Below are positions 1 through 10,033 of a DNA stretch of 64,000 nt, piece after piece. The DNA is from Bryopsis sp. KO-2023. Lineage: Eukaryota; Chlorophyta; Ulvophyceae; Bryopsidales; Bryopsidaceae. Position 1 is the first letter of the stretch; each line of letters opens with the position of its first letter. Both the position numbers and the translations under genes were made by a program. Where the stretch lies: contig BSYQ01000006.1 in NCBI GenBank assembly GCA_030272585.1, positions 2,319,001 to 2,383,000 of the forward strand. The letters run 5' to 3'. The notes under the pieces are model-generated. The model searched no databases. It was given only the letters and a program-made list of their open reading frames with translations, and had not been told where the DNA came from.

Positions 1-308
1 TTCAGGGACATCTTTCCATGGGTGCTCTTTGAAGCACCCCTTTTTCAAACACAGGTTTTTCCAACTGTCTTTCTGTTTGAAAAAATCATATTTTAATCCA
101 CGATTAAACTGACATCAGATTGTTTTCACTTCCAGCCTTTTTAAAACAAGTTTTTGCACCCTCCAGTTCTGGTCATGTTCATTAATCAGCGTCTATGGCT
201 GGGATATTATTTACATGACCCCCTTCTCCCCTAAATGAGAATTTTGTCAGTCTCGATTAAGAGGATTGTTTTTTGGTGATTTTATTTGCGCGGCGACAAA
301 AAGTGGCA

Positions 309-1034
309 ATGGAGGTCCCCCAGCCGTTGAACGAACGTGCAGCCAACATTATGTTTGAACACGTCGATTTGCTGGACTCTTCACGAATAGAGCCGCTTCT
401 GTTGCAGCTGGTAGTGCATGTGGCTGCATACAAGGTCATATTGTCCAGGTAAATTGATAATTGATAAATATATAAATAATTAATTAAATAGATACTCCCT
501 GAGTGTGAGTATAGTGAAAAGGGGTAACTGCCTTGTTTTGGCAATTATTTTTTTTATTTTTTTTATGACATCAAAAACTATAAAGACCATTAATTTTTTA
601 AAATTTAGCAAAAAAAGTTGGTTCATTAGAAGAAAATCGGGTAACGTCTCTAAAATTATATCGTTATATTGTACCCAGACAGACTGGTCGATTATGCAAG
701 AACAGAGTTCGGCCGTTTAAAACGAACCCAAGCCCATCTTTTGGGACGACGAGCAAGTCTGTGAATGGATGTTTCCAATTGATGAGTTCTGAGCGGGGGG
801 TGGGGGATCGAAATTGGAAAAGGAAAATTATCTACACTGGAAATAATATGTTGGGCTTGTCGTATAACCCAGGGATATATGTTTTTTGTTTTCAGACCTG
901 CCATGTATTATTATATCAAGAGCTCACACATTGCCTGTCAGGCAGGTGGAAGTCATGCGGCTAACGAGGATTTCCTGCAAAGGAAATTCTCGAAAGGAAA
1001 TCGCAACAGCTGGTGGTGGAGTGCAGGAAACTGA
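309..1034 (+). CDS. Possible two-exon small protein (92 aa), unknown
   Basis: I do not recognise this protein. The model joins 309-448 and 896-1034 across an intron with a GT donor (CAG/GTAAAT type) and a pyrimidine-rich acceptor ending TTTTCAG. The joined length, 279 nt, is a multiple of three and ends in TGA. The first exon reads MEVPQPLNERAANIMFEHVD, then a Leu/Val-rich helix-like stretch; the second is rich in Tyr, His and Trp. No signal peptide or known domain was seen. The splice agreement is the main support. It could also be part of a longer gene, or chance. Confidence 0.33.
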
Positions 1035-1433
1035 GCTTGCCATTCAAGCATCCCTTCCCATCTCAACGGTAACACCAGTTCCCCGATCTATTGGATGAAT
1101 CTGTTTTTTTTTTTCCCGAAATCGTTACATCAATCGTGTTCATCCTCTAAATCAATATCCCAGTAACTGCTGCACCGTTCAGTCCTGTGAATTCGCTAAG
1201 AATCCTAAACACCAATAACCCCACTTCATATCCTTTTATCCAGCATATGCAAACTCTAGCCCACAACTGAACAACCTTCCCCATTGAACACCCAGCCAAA
1301 TATTCGGACTAGTATCTTTTTCTTTCTCGTTCAATATTTCCACAGTAATGCTCTTTCCCCTCCACTCCGTAACTTATTAAACTATAGCTCTTGAAGTGCA
1401 TTTTCCCTCACCAAAAAATGTGTTTTAAAGCTC
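1035..1433. other. Gene-free stretch
   Basis: AT-rich DNA with poly-T runs. I see no coding region, RNA gene or repeat that I can support here. Confidence 0.5.
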
Positions 1434-2200
1434 CTACGACACGAGAGGAGTTGCATAAAAAAGTTCAAGCTCTGTTACGTTAAAAGCCTGCACGATGTAG
1501 GCTTTCTTTTTTATTGAACTGATTTCTATAATGTCATAGTGACCATTCTTTTGGTTGCCAGACCAAAGAAGGGGAATTGCGCCGTGGGACTCAAGCGTTC
1601 CATTCCAAGACTTGATGCGCCGAAGCGTTTCCAGCCGTGCTACATCGTACCATCGGATGAGGGCCATCTCCTTGGTCTCGCCTTCTATGTCTATTGCAAA
1701 AAGGAGTCTCAATTGGGCGAACCACTCCACGGTAAGACCTTGCTGATCCCTCCCATTTATCACAACATCATCCAATCTTGCCCGCCCGTAGAATATTGGT
1801 GTAGCCCGAGCTGTTTGTATAGGATAGTCACCTTTATCAGTTTCCACTACAAGAACTACATGGTTGACTGTTTGTATTGTAGGTGGCAATGGGGCAGGTC
1901 CAAAAAAATTTCTGAGCAGTGCGAACAATCCTTGCGTCTCGGGCTGCAGTTCAGCAAGCCTTTTTGTCTGCGCCTCACTTTTGCTGGTGTGTCGATCCTC
2001 GGATGTGTCCACCAGATTTTCCAGATTTTAGTAAGATGTGTCGATTGATCTCCAGGAGGATCAGTTTCTTCTTCACAAGGTGGTCGCTTCCGTGAGGCTA
2101 TGGGAGGAACACATCCACTTCCATAGAACTGTTTGTGACGTCCAAGGCCAGATTTTTTAGCAAAGGTTTTCCCACAAACACAGGAGAACTGCCTATTCAT
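1434..2200 (-). pseudogene. Zinc-finger protein with BAH-like C-terminal part, frame-shifted; probably transposon-derived
   Basis: Reading leftward from an ATG at 2200, the first about 60 residues hold a zinc-finger-like motif (FSCVCGKTF...GRHKQFYGSGC, a C-x-C ... H ... C arrangement). The second part, from about 2010 down to the stop at 1434, lies in another frame. It is a roughly 190-residue globular domain with patterns such as ALIRWYDVARLETL and YDIIEISSIKKKAYIVQAFN. Such a module resembles the BAH-like C-terminal part of zinc-finger proteins carried by Plavaka/KDZ-type DNA transposons; I place it there by memory of the pattern only. No usable GT donor separates the two parts, so the frame change near 2010-2030 looks like a frameshift rather than an intron. 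I infer a decayed or misassembled gene. A host zinc-finger gene with a sequencing error is the alternative. Confidence 0.45.
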
Positions 2201-2399
2201 GAATGCTTGGTAGTGTGAGTCAGTTTGGGACTAGTCCTAAAAGAGTGTGCAAGGGACGCTCTTTGGCGGCGACCCTGGGCTTTTTCGGGTTCGACTCCCA
2301 GTGCTCATTAATAACATCAATTAGACGCAAGAAAATTCTTGCAATTTTCCCCCAGCACACCCAGTTCCGGCTCGCTTCCAATGGAAGCGAAACTGGAAT

Positions 2400-2622
2400 C
2401 CATCGCTTCCATTCTCGCTTCCATCGTGGTTCCATCTTCCGCTTCCGTGGAAGTGAGTGTGGTAGCGACCGCTTCCATGGAAGCAGTCTTGGAAGCGAGC
2501 TGTGGGCGTTACAATCGCACGCTTCCACGATCGCTTCCGCGGAAGCGATCGGTGCCACACTCATTTCCATGGAAGCGGAAGATGGAACCACGATGGAAGC
2601 GACGTTGGAAGCGTGCAAACAT
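2400..2622. repeat. Long imperfect inverted repeat built of GGAAGCG/CGCTTCC words
   Basis: The left arm 2423-2476 and right arm 2541-2594 are reverse complements over 54 nt with about five mismatches. Pairing continues outward to about 2400/2622 and partly inward through repeated TGGAAGC words. The stretch could fold into one long hairpin. Both strands stay open in several frames because the repeat word has no stop, so open frames here are not evidence of a gene. It may be a foldback or MITE-like insertion. Confidence 0.75.
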
Positions 2623-2799
2623 TCCGACGCAGGGGTGATCACGTGATCTTCGACTACTTTCTTCAGGTGTTGCTTGTGACAGTCTAGCACCTCCGCCGAG
2701 AAAGAAGGATTTAAAAAAAGAAAAGGCAAGTCATAGAGTTTCTTCTTACCAACATCAAACCACAAAGGATGTATTTCAACAGTGGAGCATGAAAAGGGG

Positions 2800-2970
2800 G
2801 GTCTACCTGGACGATGATAGACAAGTGCTGAAAAAAACGCCAGTGGGAGGTCGTTTGATTTTTTTTATCGCCTCCAAGCAGTATTGTTCTTCGCTTCCAT
2901 TTTCGGATCCTATCATGCGCCGACAAACTCGGGCAAGCACCTTTTGCCAGTCGTGGTGGGCTTGGGGGTA
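2800..2970 (+). pseudogene. Fragment of the 5' end of a beta-helix receptor gene
   Basis: From 2876 the sequence matches the signal-peptide exon of the receptor gene at 20704 and its inverted copy at 30456. It shares CAGTATTGTTCTTCGCTTCC and the stretch coding for an NSGK motif. The part from 2805 to 2870 also matches DNA upstream of the inverted copy (shared CTACCTGGACGATGATAGAC), so this fragment is closest to the 30-kb copy. The start codon is not kept. I infer a dead duplicate; nothing else of the receptor follows. Confidence 0.6.
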
Positions 2971-3474
2971 GGATTCGTTGAGCTCATAAGTCGATGACTT
3001 TCTCAGTGGATACCAATTGCATGTTTATTTACCCCAGCTCTTCAACGTTTGGTTAAATTCTGTGAAATACCAATTCAGAGAACGTGCTAGAGAGACGTGA
3101 TTTCAGACCCCCACGCAAGGAAGATCAGCCCTTTCTAACTGAGGGCAAAGTGGGATCCCACTCCGGATTGAGCCGTCGAGACAAAAACCTACATATCTGA
3201 ATGCATTCAAATACAACAAAAGAATCCGAACTGTTTCATAACAAGGGTGCTACTTTCAGTAATTCCCAACCATTTCTGCTCTCCTAACCAGAAAATCGCA
3301 CCAATTGCCCATAGTCCTCAGGGAGCCGACTGCTTGGGTGTCCCAACCTGGTGTGGTGAGGGGGGTTACCTCAATTGAGAAGACAGGATAGAAACAGTGA
3401 AAAGATGGACAACTGTCTCCAGGAAAAGTTCAAAATTGCTTTGTTCATTGTAACGAAAATAGACTGAATCAATC

Positions 3475-3850
3475 AACACTTACAACCCACAGCAAAAAGA
3501 GGCCATCACCCCTGACGATGCCAAAAAACCCCAAAACCCCAAAACTGAAAAGAGCCCGCAATTTTTCTTTCAAAAGAAAAGTCAAAGAAAGGAAAAACTG
3601 AAAAGCCCATGTTTGCTTCAAGCGAGAGGTTGAACACTCCTGAGCTGTAATAATGAGGTGGATTCTGCTGAGTGAATCCAAGTTCTTCGGAAAGAAAACT
3701 GCTTGGTCAAAAACGCACAGAAATATTGGAAAAGGAGGCCACCAGCCTCGACGATGTCAGAAAACCCCAAAACATAAAGATTGAAAAGAGCCCATATATT
3801 TTTTTTCGAAAGAAAAGAAAAAGAAAGGAAAAACTGCAACGACGCTCGTC
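3475..3850. repeat. Two diverged copies of a dispersed repeat, about 240 bp apart
   Basis: The stretches 3485-3610 and 3725-3850 share the same order of words: a GAGGCCA...CC block, CCCCAAAAC, a run meaning GAAAAGAGCCC, and an AAAGAAAGGAAAAACTG tail. A third, shorter match to the first copy (ACCCACAGCAAAA then CCATCACC) lies at about 34815-34850. No protein was recognised in any frame. I infer a low-copy dispersed repeat. Confidence 0.5.
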
Positions 3851-4289
3851 TCAAATTCGCACGGGAAGACTCTCTCCTGGATTCGTTACCCTCGTTCCCA
3901 CATCTCCCATATGCTCTTTTAGCCATTGCTCAAGAAACTCGACGAATGCTGGGCAGTCGAAACAAGTCGACGGATCGATTGCCTTCATCTCATGGAGCAG
4001 CGCGGTGTGCTTCTATGCCAGAGATTGCTTTTTTGCGCAACGAACCCAAATCCTCAAGCTCTGTCCACAAACTTTAATGTTCGTGCGACTTTCTCTTCAC
4101 TCCCCATTCTTCAACGTCTTTCTCGACGTTTCGACGAAAACATCTGCGTGCGAATCAAACACGCCATTCATTGCGACACACACTGTGGGTGTTGCGTCTG
4201 TGTGCAGTTTCAGGCGGTGCGGAGAGAACGATGAGTCATCAAATGAAGAGGATATTTGAGTGTCAACTCGTCATTTTTCATCGCTCGTG

Positions 4290-4480
4290 TCCCCCGACGC
4301 TTGGTTCAGAGGTTTAACGTGAATCTTTGTAAATTGAGTGGCGGGGGTTCGAGCCGACCTCTAAACCATGACGTCTAAAGACGTTGGTAGAAGCGCCAAG
4401 GCGTGGACGGAAGAGCCCAGAGGCCGGGTCTCAGGCGGTGGGGGGACGCTCCCACCCGGGAAGACGGGTTATGCATTTTT
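4290..4480 (+). repeat. Possible tRNA-derived SINE-like segment
   Basis: An A-box-like word (TGGTTCAGAGG, about 4310) is followed after roughly 30 nt by a B-box-like word (GGTTCGAGCC, about 4345). A GC-rich body with short internal hairpins (for example GACGTCTAAAGACGT) follows. The cloverleaf does not fold well, so it is not called as a tRNA gene. No second copy was found in the window, which weakens the SINE call. Confidence 0.28.
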
Positions 4481-5147
4481 TCTTATAATTTTCCTTGCAT
4501 GCTTGTAGGTTGGTCTGTTGGTTGCTTGTGTGTGTGTGTTGTGTGTTGTAGGGCCTCTAAATTAGTGTTTGACTACATCTTTGGCTACAGTGCATGCATA
4601 TTTTGGTGGTCGGAGTGTATGCATTCCGATTGCAATGAGCACACCTTCAACTCATGCAGGGATCGTTTTCAGAACAACGAAATCCGTTGTTGAATAACAA
4701 CGATTGAGCAAAAGTGCCTTCCTGTCAGTCTCAGGACGCCTCTTGGTGTCGGTTGACCAAGGTCTGAACCTCATTTAAGGAGCGGCGCAGTCGATGCACT
4801 CTTTCGCCGTGGGTTGTAATTATTGATCGATATTGATTGACTCCCCCCACATTAAAATAGGGAACACACGTTTGTTCCGAACGATGCCCCTCGTTGCTCT
4901 CCCATCCAGGAATGCTTCTTGATTGCAGCCACCTCGAGTGAGGCTGTGATTAGGGACATCGCAACAGCAGACACAACCCTTTATAGATCGCTTTGAATGT
5001 TGATTTCCGAAATACAGACGCAATTCCCAGTGGGGTGATGAAACCATTGTCTGGAATTGTGAGGCTCCAAGAAGAGCTCCATCCCACTCGACAGCACCAC
5101 CCTCAGCTAACAACAAAACATCAAGACTTCCCCTCCTATTTCCTCCC

Positions 5148-5173
5148 CCCTCTCAATCACGTGATTGAGAGGG
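5148..5173. repeat. Perfect 26-bp palindrome centred on CACGTG
   Basis: The 13-nt half CCCTCTCAATCAC is followed without spacer by its exact reverse complement. The centre is CACGTG, the E-box/G-box core bound by bHLH and bZIP factors. It lies about 500 bp upstream of the gene at 5668. Whether it is a binding site is inference. Confidence 0.6.
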
Positions 5174-5667
5174 TGCACCAAACATACGATCCACATCTTC
5201 CCATTCCCAAAACGAGATCCACGCTCGTTGGAGTCATCGTCTTGATATCCGTTTTGTTCCACACCATTGATTGACACCGTTTGGGGGCAGGGGGAAAAGA
5301 GGTGCTTGCACCTCTGGCCTGTAATTTTCAACAGGGAGAAGTTCCAAGCAGGACTAAGAAGATGCAAGTTATGTCCCAGCTAGAGCTTTCGACCTCCACT
5401 GGAAAAAATTGACTAACCTCCGACCTGATGTTGTGTCAATATTGCAACCCTGGTGCGATCTTGTGTTGAAGAACTGCATCTTTCCAACTACCGATCAAAG
5501 TTGCTTTCCCATCACGCGAACGCCTGTGTACGCATTTGCACGCGTGGTTTTCGACGTTTTGGCAGTATAAGAATCAAAAACTCAAAACGAACAACAATCC
5601 TGATCCTGGTGAGTTCTCTTGTTTCTTAAGGTACTTTTACATTGGGCACAGGAAGCACCCACACGCC

Positions 5668-6824
5668 ATGATGAAATCGGCTGTTTGCATCGCTTTGTTG
5701 GCGCTCCTGTGTGGTGGGTAGTGTTTTGTAAGAGGGCAAGCTCGTGCTGGTTGGACGCGGCGATCAAGTTTTCTCCAACGCTCGGTTTCCCTTTCCCTTT
5801 CAGGAAGAGGCCTGGCCGTGGACTGCCCCGGTGCGGCCGACCCAAGCTGTAATGCTTTTGCTTCCCTTCAAATTTTCGTGACAGCGGGTAACTGCAACGG
5901 CCAAGCCGGTGCCGATTGCGAGGTGATCTTTGTTGCGAGGTGTTTCCTTCTTTTATTTTTTGCCAGAGAATCGGATCGAATTGACTTTGGTGTTCTTTGG
6001 TTTTAATCAAAGGCGGTGACCAGCTCTCAGAGCAAGTTCAGCGAAGCGTTTAACGACTGGTGGGGCGAGGGAAAGGACGCTTGCGAGGGTGGAAGGGTCG
6101 AGGCCGCCGCCACCGCAGTCGCCACCGCGATCGCCGAAGTTTGGTCTAACGCCGCCGCAAAGGTGACATGCGACGGCAGGGGTTTCGCATGCGGCTGGTC
6201 CGCCTCCGGAGGTAACACGTTCGCGCTGGGTTTCGCCGAAGCGCTCGCCCAAGCCGCCGCCGATGCTTTCGATGGTGAATTCGCCACCGCCTTCTGCTAC
6301 GCCGATGTCCGCGCCGTCTCTGTGGCGCTTGCCGAGGCGGCGGCTACGGCGCATGCGGACGTCTGCGTGAACAACTCTGGGACCAAAGAAGACTTTGAGA
6401 GCTCCTACGTAAAGGCCGTTAGCCAAGCCGTCGCAAATGCATTCGCCACAGCATCCGCAAGCGCGTGCAACAGTGAGTTTCTTGATGTAAGTCTTCTTTA
6501 CTCATGAATCTGATGCATTTCGTGACGAGTTTTTTTTGTGAAACCACTTCAGAGGGCGACTCTGTTGTCGCGGAGAGTCTGTGCACTGGTGACGCCACTT
6601 CCGGAACCGAAGAGAAGGTGATCAAGAGCGGGGACGCCTGTGGCGGCGCAAGCCAGCTCATCGCCTGTTCGGGACCTGGCAAAGCCATGTGCTGCGCTTC
6701 CGATTTCAATAGGAGTTTCTGCAAGTGTGAGGATTGTGTCGGTCCATGGGTGAAGAAGGACCCCACGAACGATGGCAAGAAAGTCTTCGAGAACAAAAGC
6801 AATCAGAAATGCTTCTGTGCATAG
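5668..6824 (+). CDS. Secreted Ala-rich, Cys-containing protein (298 aa), unknown family
   Basis: Four exons fit in phase: 5668-5713, 5804-5922, 6013-6472 and 6553-6824, totalling 897 nt. The start MMKSAVCIALLALLCGRGLA is a classic signal peptide, so the product should enter the secretory pathway. The mature protein begins VDCPGAADPSC. Its middle (about residues 60-200) consists of Ala-rich helices with small residues alternating, such as EAAATAVATAIAEVW and ALAEAAATAHADVC. It ends in a Cys-rich tail (residues about 210-298: CGGASQLIACSGPGKAMCC ... CKCEDCVGP). Cysteines are spread over all parts, fitting disulfides outside the cytosol. A GTGAGT donor at about 5609 followed by CACAG at 5651 suggests an intron in the 5' leader. 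I do not recognise the family; the Ala-rich pattern recalls structural or ice-binding-like proteins only superficially. Confidence 0.8.
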
Positions 6825-8440
6825 ATATGAAAATATTTCTCAACTTTTCAAGCACGCAACGTGCCGCTGTTGTGGCTTTTTTTTTTGTCACATTTGTTAG
6901 AGTAGATAAGGAGACTTGCTTTTTTCTTCGATTTGATTGATTTTCGAGATAGCATGATGAGGCAATTTCAACAAGCTATGAACTTTTTTTGACGGATTTT
7001 GTTATATTTTATATGATTTTAAATGGTTTGGGGGTTGAAATTAAAACCCCAGTAGTAAAAAGCCCTCTTGTGGTACCTCAAATATCTTTCCCTTCCAAAA
7101 GAATTATATTGTCTTCAAGCCGTTCTTTCCTTGGATGGGATTTTTGTTGATTTTCATGAGTATCGATTGATAATAAAAAACAATCACCAAAATGCACACA
7201 ACGAAAATAAGAGCTATTATTGTTATTATTTACCTGGAGAAGTGGTAAGAAGACTGTTATTCTATGTTACGTTAAAAGCTTTTTTTCAAAAAACAATTCA
7301 GCCACGAAAACAATCGATACTGCTTGTTATTTGAAATGACTTTTAACATAACTCACTTTTCTTAAAGCAATGTTGCTTCAAAATTCCGTACAAGACAACA
7401 TTTTTTCTCTTTTTGTCCAGGAATGAACAAACAAACACAACTCTGAACATAAGAGGCCCATTTTTTGTAAATTCACTGTGATTGGTGTAATTCTGGGCGG
7501 TCTGCCAAGGGAGTACAATCAAAATGCTGAGTTGAGAGGCTTTTATTCAGAAAAAAAAAGGGGGTGGGTGGAAGTTCTTCCCATTCTTGCTGGCAAGTGG
7601 GGGGGAGGGGTCAATTCTTTCATACACTTATGATTTCTGGGGTGGTCGTGTCCCTTGGTGATTTGATGTAACTATATAATTGTTTCAGTTGAGGATCAAG
7701 GGGCCAGACCAACTCTGGTGGTTGCTACTTGGGGCAGAGTGTTGTCAACAAATGCAAATGTGCCTAGCAGATTAGTAATAGGGCAAATCAAATAGAGTTT
7801 TGTTGAATGTTTCGTTTTCTCTTTTTTCTTTGTGATCTGAAGCCGTCTCTGCTAAACGATGGAAGGGTTGAAAAATTGAGAAATCCACTGGAGGGGGCAA
7901 TTCACTGCCACCAGTACATCATGGATTGCCTTGAGTGACTGCTGTCATGACCGCTGTAAAATACAAGCTCCTTTTCTACATATTCAAGAGTCCTTGTTTG
8001 CAGTAATTGAGGGACTGTGTGAAGTGACAGCATCAAGTCACAACTGGCATGTGAACTACCCCTGCTTTCACGGTTTTCAAACCCAGAGTCTGTGTGTTCA
8101 ATGTGTGGGACCCCTATTTTTCTTCACAAGGAAAGGGTATCCTTTCGCCCCACAAGATACGTGATAAAAACTGGAAAAATAAAACTTGAAGCCAAGGAAC
8201 TGAACTGGATTTTCCGGGCCGGAATGAAGCTCGAAGGCTCGCGCCCACGTACGAACACAAACCAAAAGATGCAAGAATATTGACTTGTCCCGCCACGCCG
8301 CAAACCCACGGAAGAGCTAAGTTTTGCGTCAGATTAGTGTTAATTTCGTTCATCTTTGAGCGATGATCGTGTCGTACACATGTCGTACGAATCCATTCGC
8401 GACGTAAAAGGAAAGTCTCACGGAGTTTTCTTCCTCACTC
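6825..8440. other. Gene-free stretch
   Basis: AT-rich intergenic DNA with poly-T, poly-A and G-rich runs. Open frames are short and lack signal peptides, domains or supporting splice sites. I see nothing I can support. Confidence 0.5.
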
Positions 8441-8460
8441 ACTCAAGCAAACATTTTCCT

Positions 8461-8670
8461 GGGCGAACTACACTTACAAATTTCTGGCGATCACTGGCGA
8501 GCACTGGCGAACAACGGCGAAGCGAATACGGGCGAATACGAGCGAACGGCAATATCACTGGCGAACATCCATCCCAAGCGAGCAGTGGCGAACACGGGCG
8601 AACAAGGGCGAACAAAAGCGAACAAAGGCGAACAAAGGCGAAGCGAATACGGGCGAACAAAGGCGAATAC
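8461..8670. repeat. Degenerate GGCGAACA minisatellite
   Basis: About twenty copies of words such as GGCGAACA, AGCGAATAC and GGCGAGCA follow one another with a spacing near 9-10 bp. The array ends about 45 bp before the start codon of the coiled-coil gene, so it occupies that gene's likely promoter or leader. Confidence 0.75.
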
Positions 8671-8715
8671 TCTACAAACAAGTGAAGGAAAAGCACGTGT
8701 ATTGAAAAAAAAAGA

Positions 8716-9798
8716 ATGATCGAACTCGTGGTTTTGACGTTATCCATGATATTTTTCATTTCCACGTTGTATTTCAAAGCGATGGCGGAGGACGCAAAAA
8801 GAGAATGTGAAAGCATGAAAAGGCAGCTTGCGAGAGCACTCGAGGCGACGGCGAAGGCCTCGGAGGCGACGGAGTGGAGGATTGATTTTTTGAAGAACAA
8901 ATATACGAGACTTGAGGAGTTCAACAAAGTGTTGGTGGAGGACAGCAAAAAAGGATTTGAAACGATGAAGACGGCGTTAAAGTATGAAAAGAGTAAAACT
9001 GAAACACTTGTGGCGGAGGAGGCTTCGAAGGCGGCGAAAAAAATATCTGAACTGGAGGGACGTGTGAAGGTTATGAGCGACGTTTCGGCGGAAATGGAGG
9101 TGGCCTTACCTGCTTTGGAGAAGGAGCTCGACGAATCGAAAGAGAAACTGAAAAAGAAGGAAGAGAAGTTGGTTTTGGCGGAGGAAGAAGCTTTGGAGGC
9201 GACTGAAAGGATTTCTGAACTGGAGGGAGCTGTTGAGAAGATGAGCGACGTTTTGGCTGAAGTGGAGGTGGCCTTTCCTGCTTTGAACAAGGAGCTGGAC
9301 GAAACAAAAGAGAAACTGAAAGAAAAGGAAGAGGAGTTGGTTTTGGCGAAGGAAGAGGCAACCGGAAGGATTTCTGAACTGGAGGGACGTGTTGAGGAGA
9401 TGAGCGGCATTTTGGCAGAAGTGGAGGTGGCTTTCCCCCCTTTGAAGAAGGAGTTTGAAGAAATTTTGGAGAAACTGGAGGAAAAGGAAGAGGAGCTGAT
9501 GGTGGCGAGGGAGGATTTGGAAGAAGCAAACCAAGAGGTCGAAAACACAAAGGAGCAGTTGGCTGAGGCGGAGTCGAAGTTGGAATCTACCGAAGAAAAG
9601 TATGCAGCATTGAGGAGGACACATTCTGAAGCACTGGATATGTTGGTGAGACTCACAAATGGAACCTGCGAAAAAACGAAGGAGCAGTCGGCTGAAATGG
9701 AGGCGAAGTTGGAATCTATCGAAGAAAAGTATGCAGGATTGAGGAGGATGCATTCTGAAGCACTGGACATGTTGGTGAGACTCACAAATGGAACCTGA
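8716..9798 (+). CDS. Membrane-anchored coiled-coil protein with internal repeats (360 aa)
   Basis: This is a single open exon. The N-terminus (residues 4-21, LVVLTLSMIFFISTLYF region) is one hydrophobic segment that fits a signal anchor. The rest is almost entirely charged heptad-type coiled coil. Three tandem repeats of about 55-62 residues each contain ISELEG.V..MS..LAEVEVAFP.L.KE and a KEKL..KEEEL tail (about residues 109-285). The last 100 residues hold two near-identical units ending EALDMLVRLTNGT. High repeat identity points to recent internal duplication. The start is the first ATG after the minisatellite; no better start lies upstream in frame. Function cannot be read from sequence; a filament, tether or scaffold role at a membrane is plausible. 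Confidence 0.75.
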   Translation: MIELVVLTLSMIFFISTLYFKAMAEDAKRECESMKRQLARALEATAKASEATEWRIDFLKNKYTRLEEFNKVLVEDSKKGFETMKTALKYEKSKTETLVAEEASKAAKKISELEGRVKVMSDVSAEMEVALPALEKELDESKEKLKKKEEKLVLAEEEALEATERISELEGAVEKMSDVLAEVEVAFPALNKELDETKEKLKEKEEELVLAKEEATGRISELEGRVEEMSGILAEVEVAFPPLKKEFEEILEKLEEKEEELMVAREDLEEANQEVENTKEQLAEAESKLESTEEKYAALRRTHSEALDMLVRLTNGTCEKTKEQSAEMEAKLESIEEKYAGLRRMHSEALDMLVRLTNGT

Positions 9799-9908
9799 AC
9801 TGGAAATAAAAAATGAAAAAGAGGGTGAACTGGAGATAAAAAATGGAAAAGAGGCTGAACTGGAAATAAAAAATGGAAAAGAGGCTGAATCGGAAATAAA
9901 AAATGGAG
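9797..9908 (+). repeat. Four 30-bp tandem repeats just after the coiled-coil stop codon
   Basis: The unit reads GAACTGGAAATAAAAAATGG then AAAAGAGGCT. The array starts inside the stop codon of the upstream gene. In one frame it encodes ten-residue units (ELEIKNGKEA) with no stop until about 9920, a different frame from the gene. Confidence 0.8.
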
Positions 9909-10033
9909 GAAGAATCTGACTGGGAGGGCGAGACTGGAGGAACTGCTGGGGGTGGACCGACATGAAGAAGATGCAGCACATTCAACACCATTTCGAAAGG
10001 TATTTCTGACCATCTCAAAGCATACGGTATGAC

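Noticed and set aside
3672-4259. A 195-codon plus-strand gene
   Set aside because: It runs through a dispersed repeat, has no domain and overlaps other open frames of similar length.
6007-6426. Minus-strand open frames of 139 and 86 codons
   Set aside because: They are antisense to the Ala-rich exon, whose GCC/GCG-rich codons leave few stops on the other strand.
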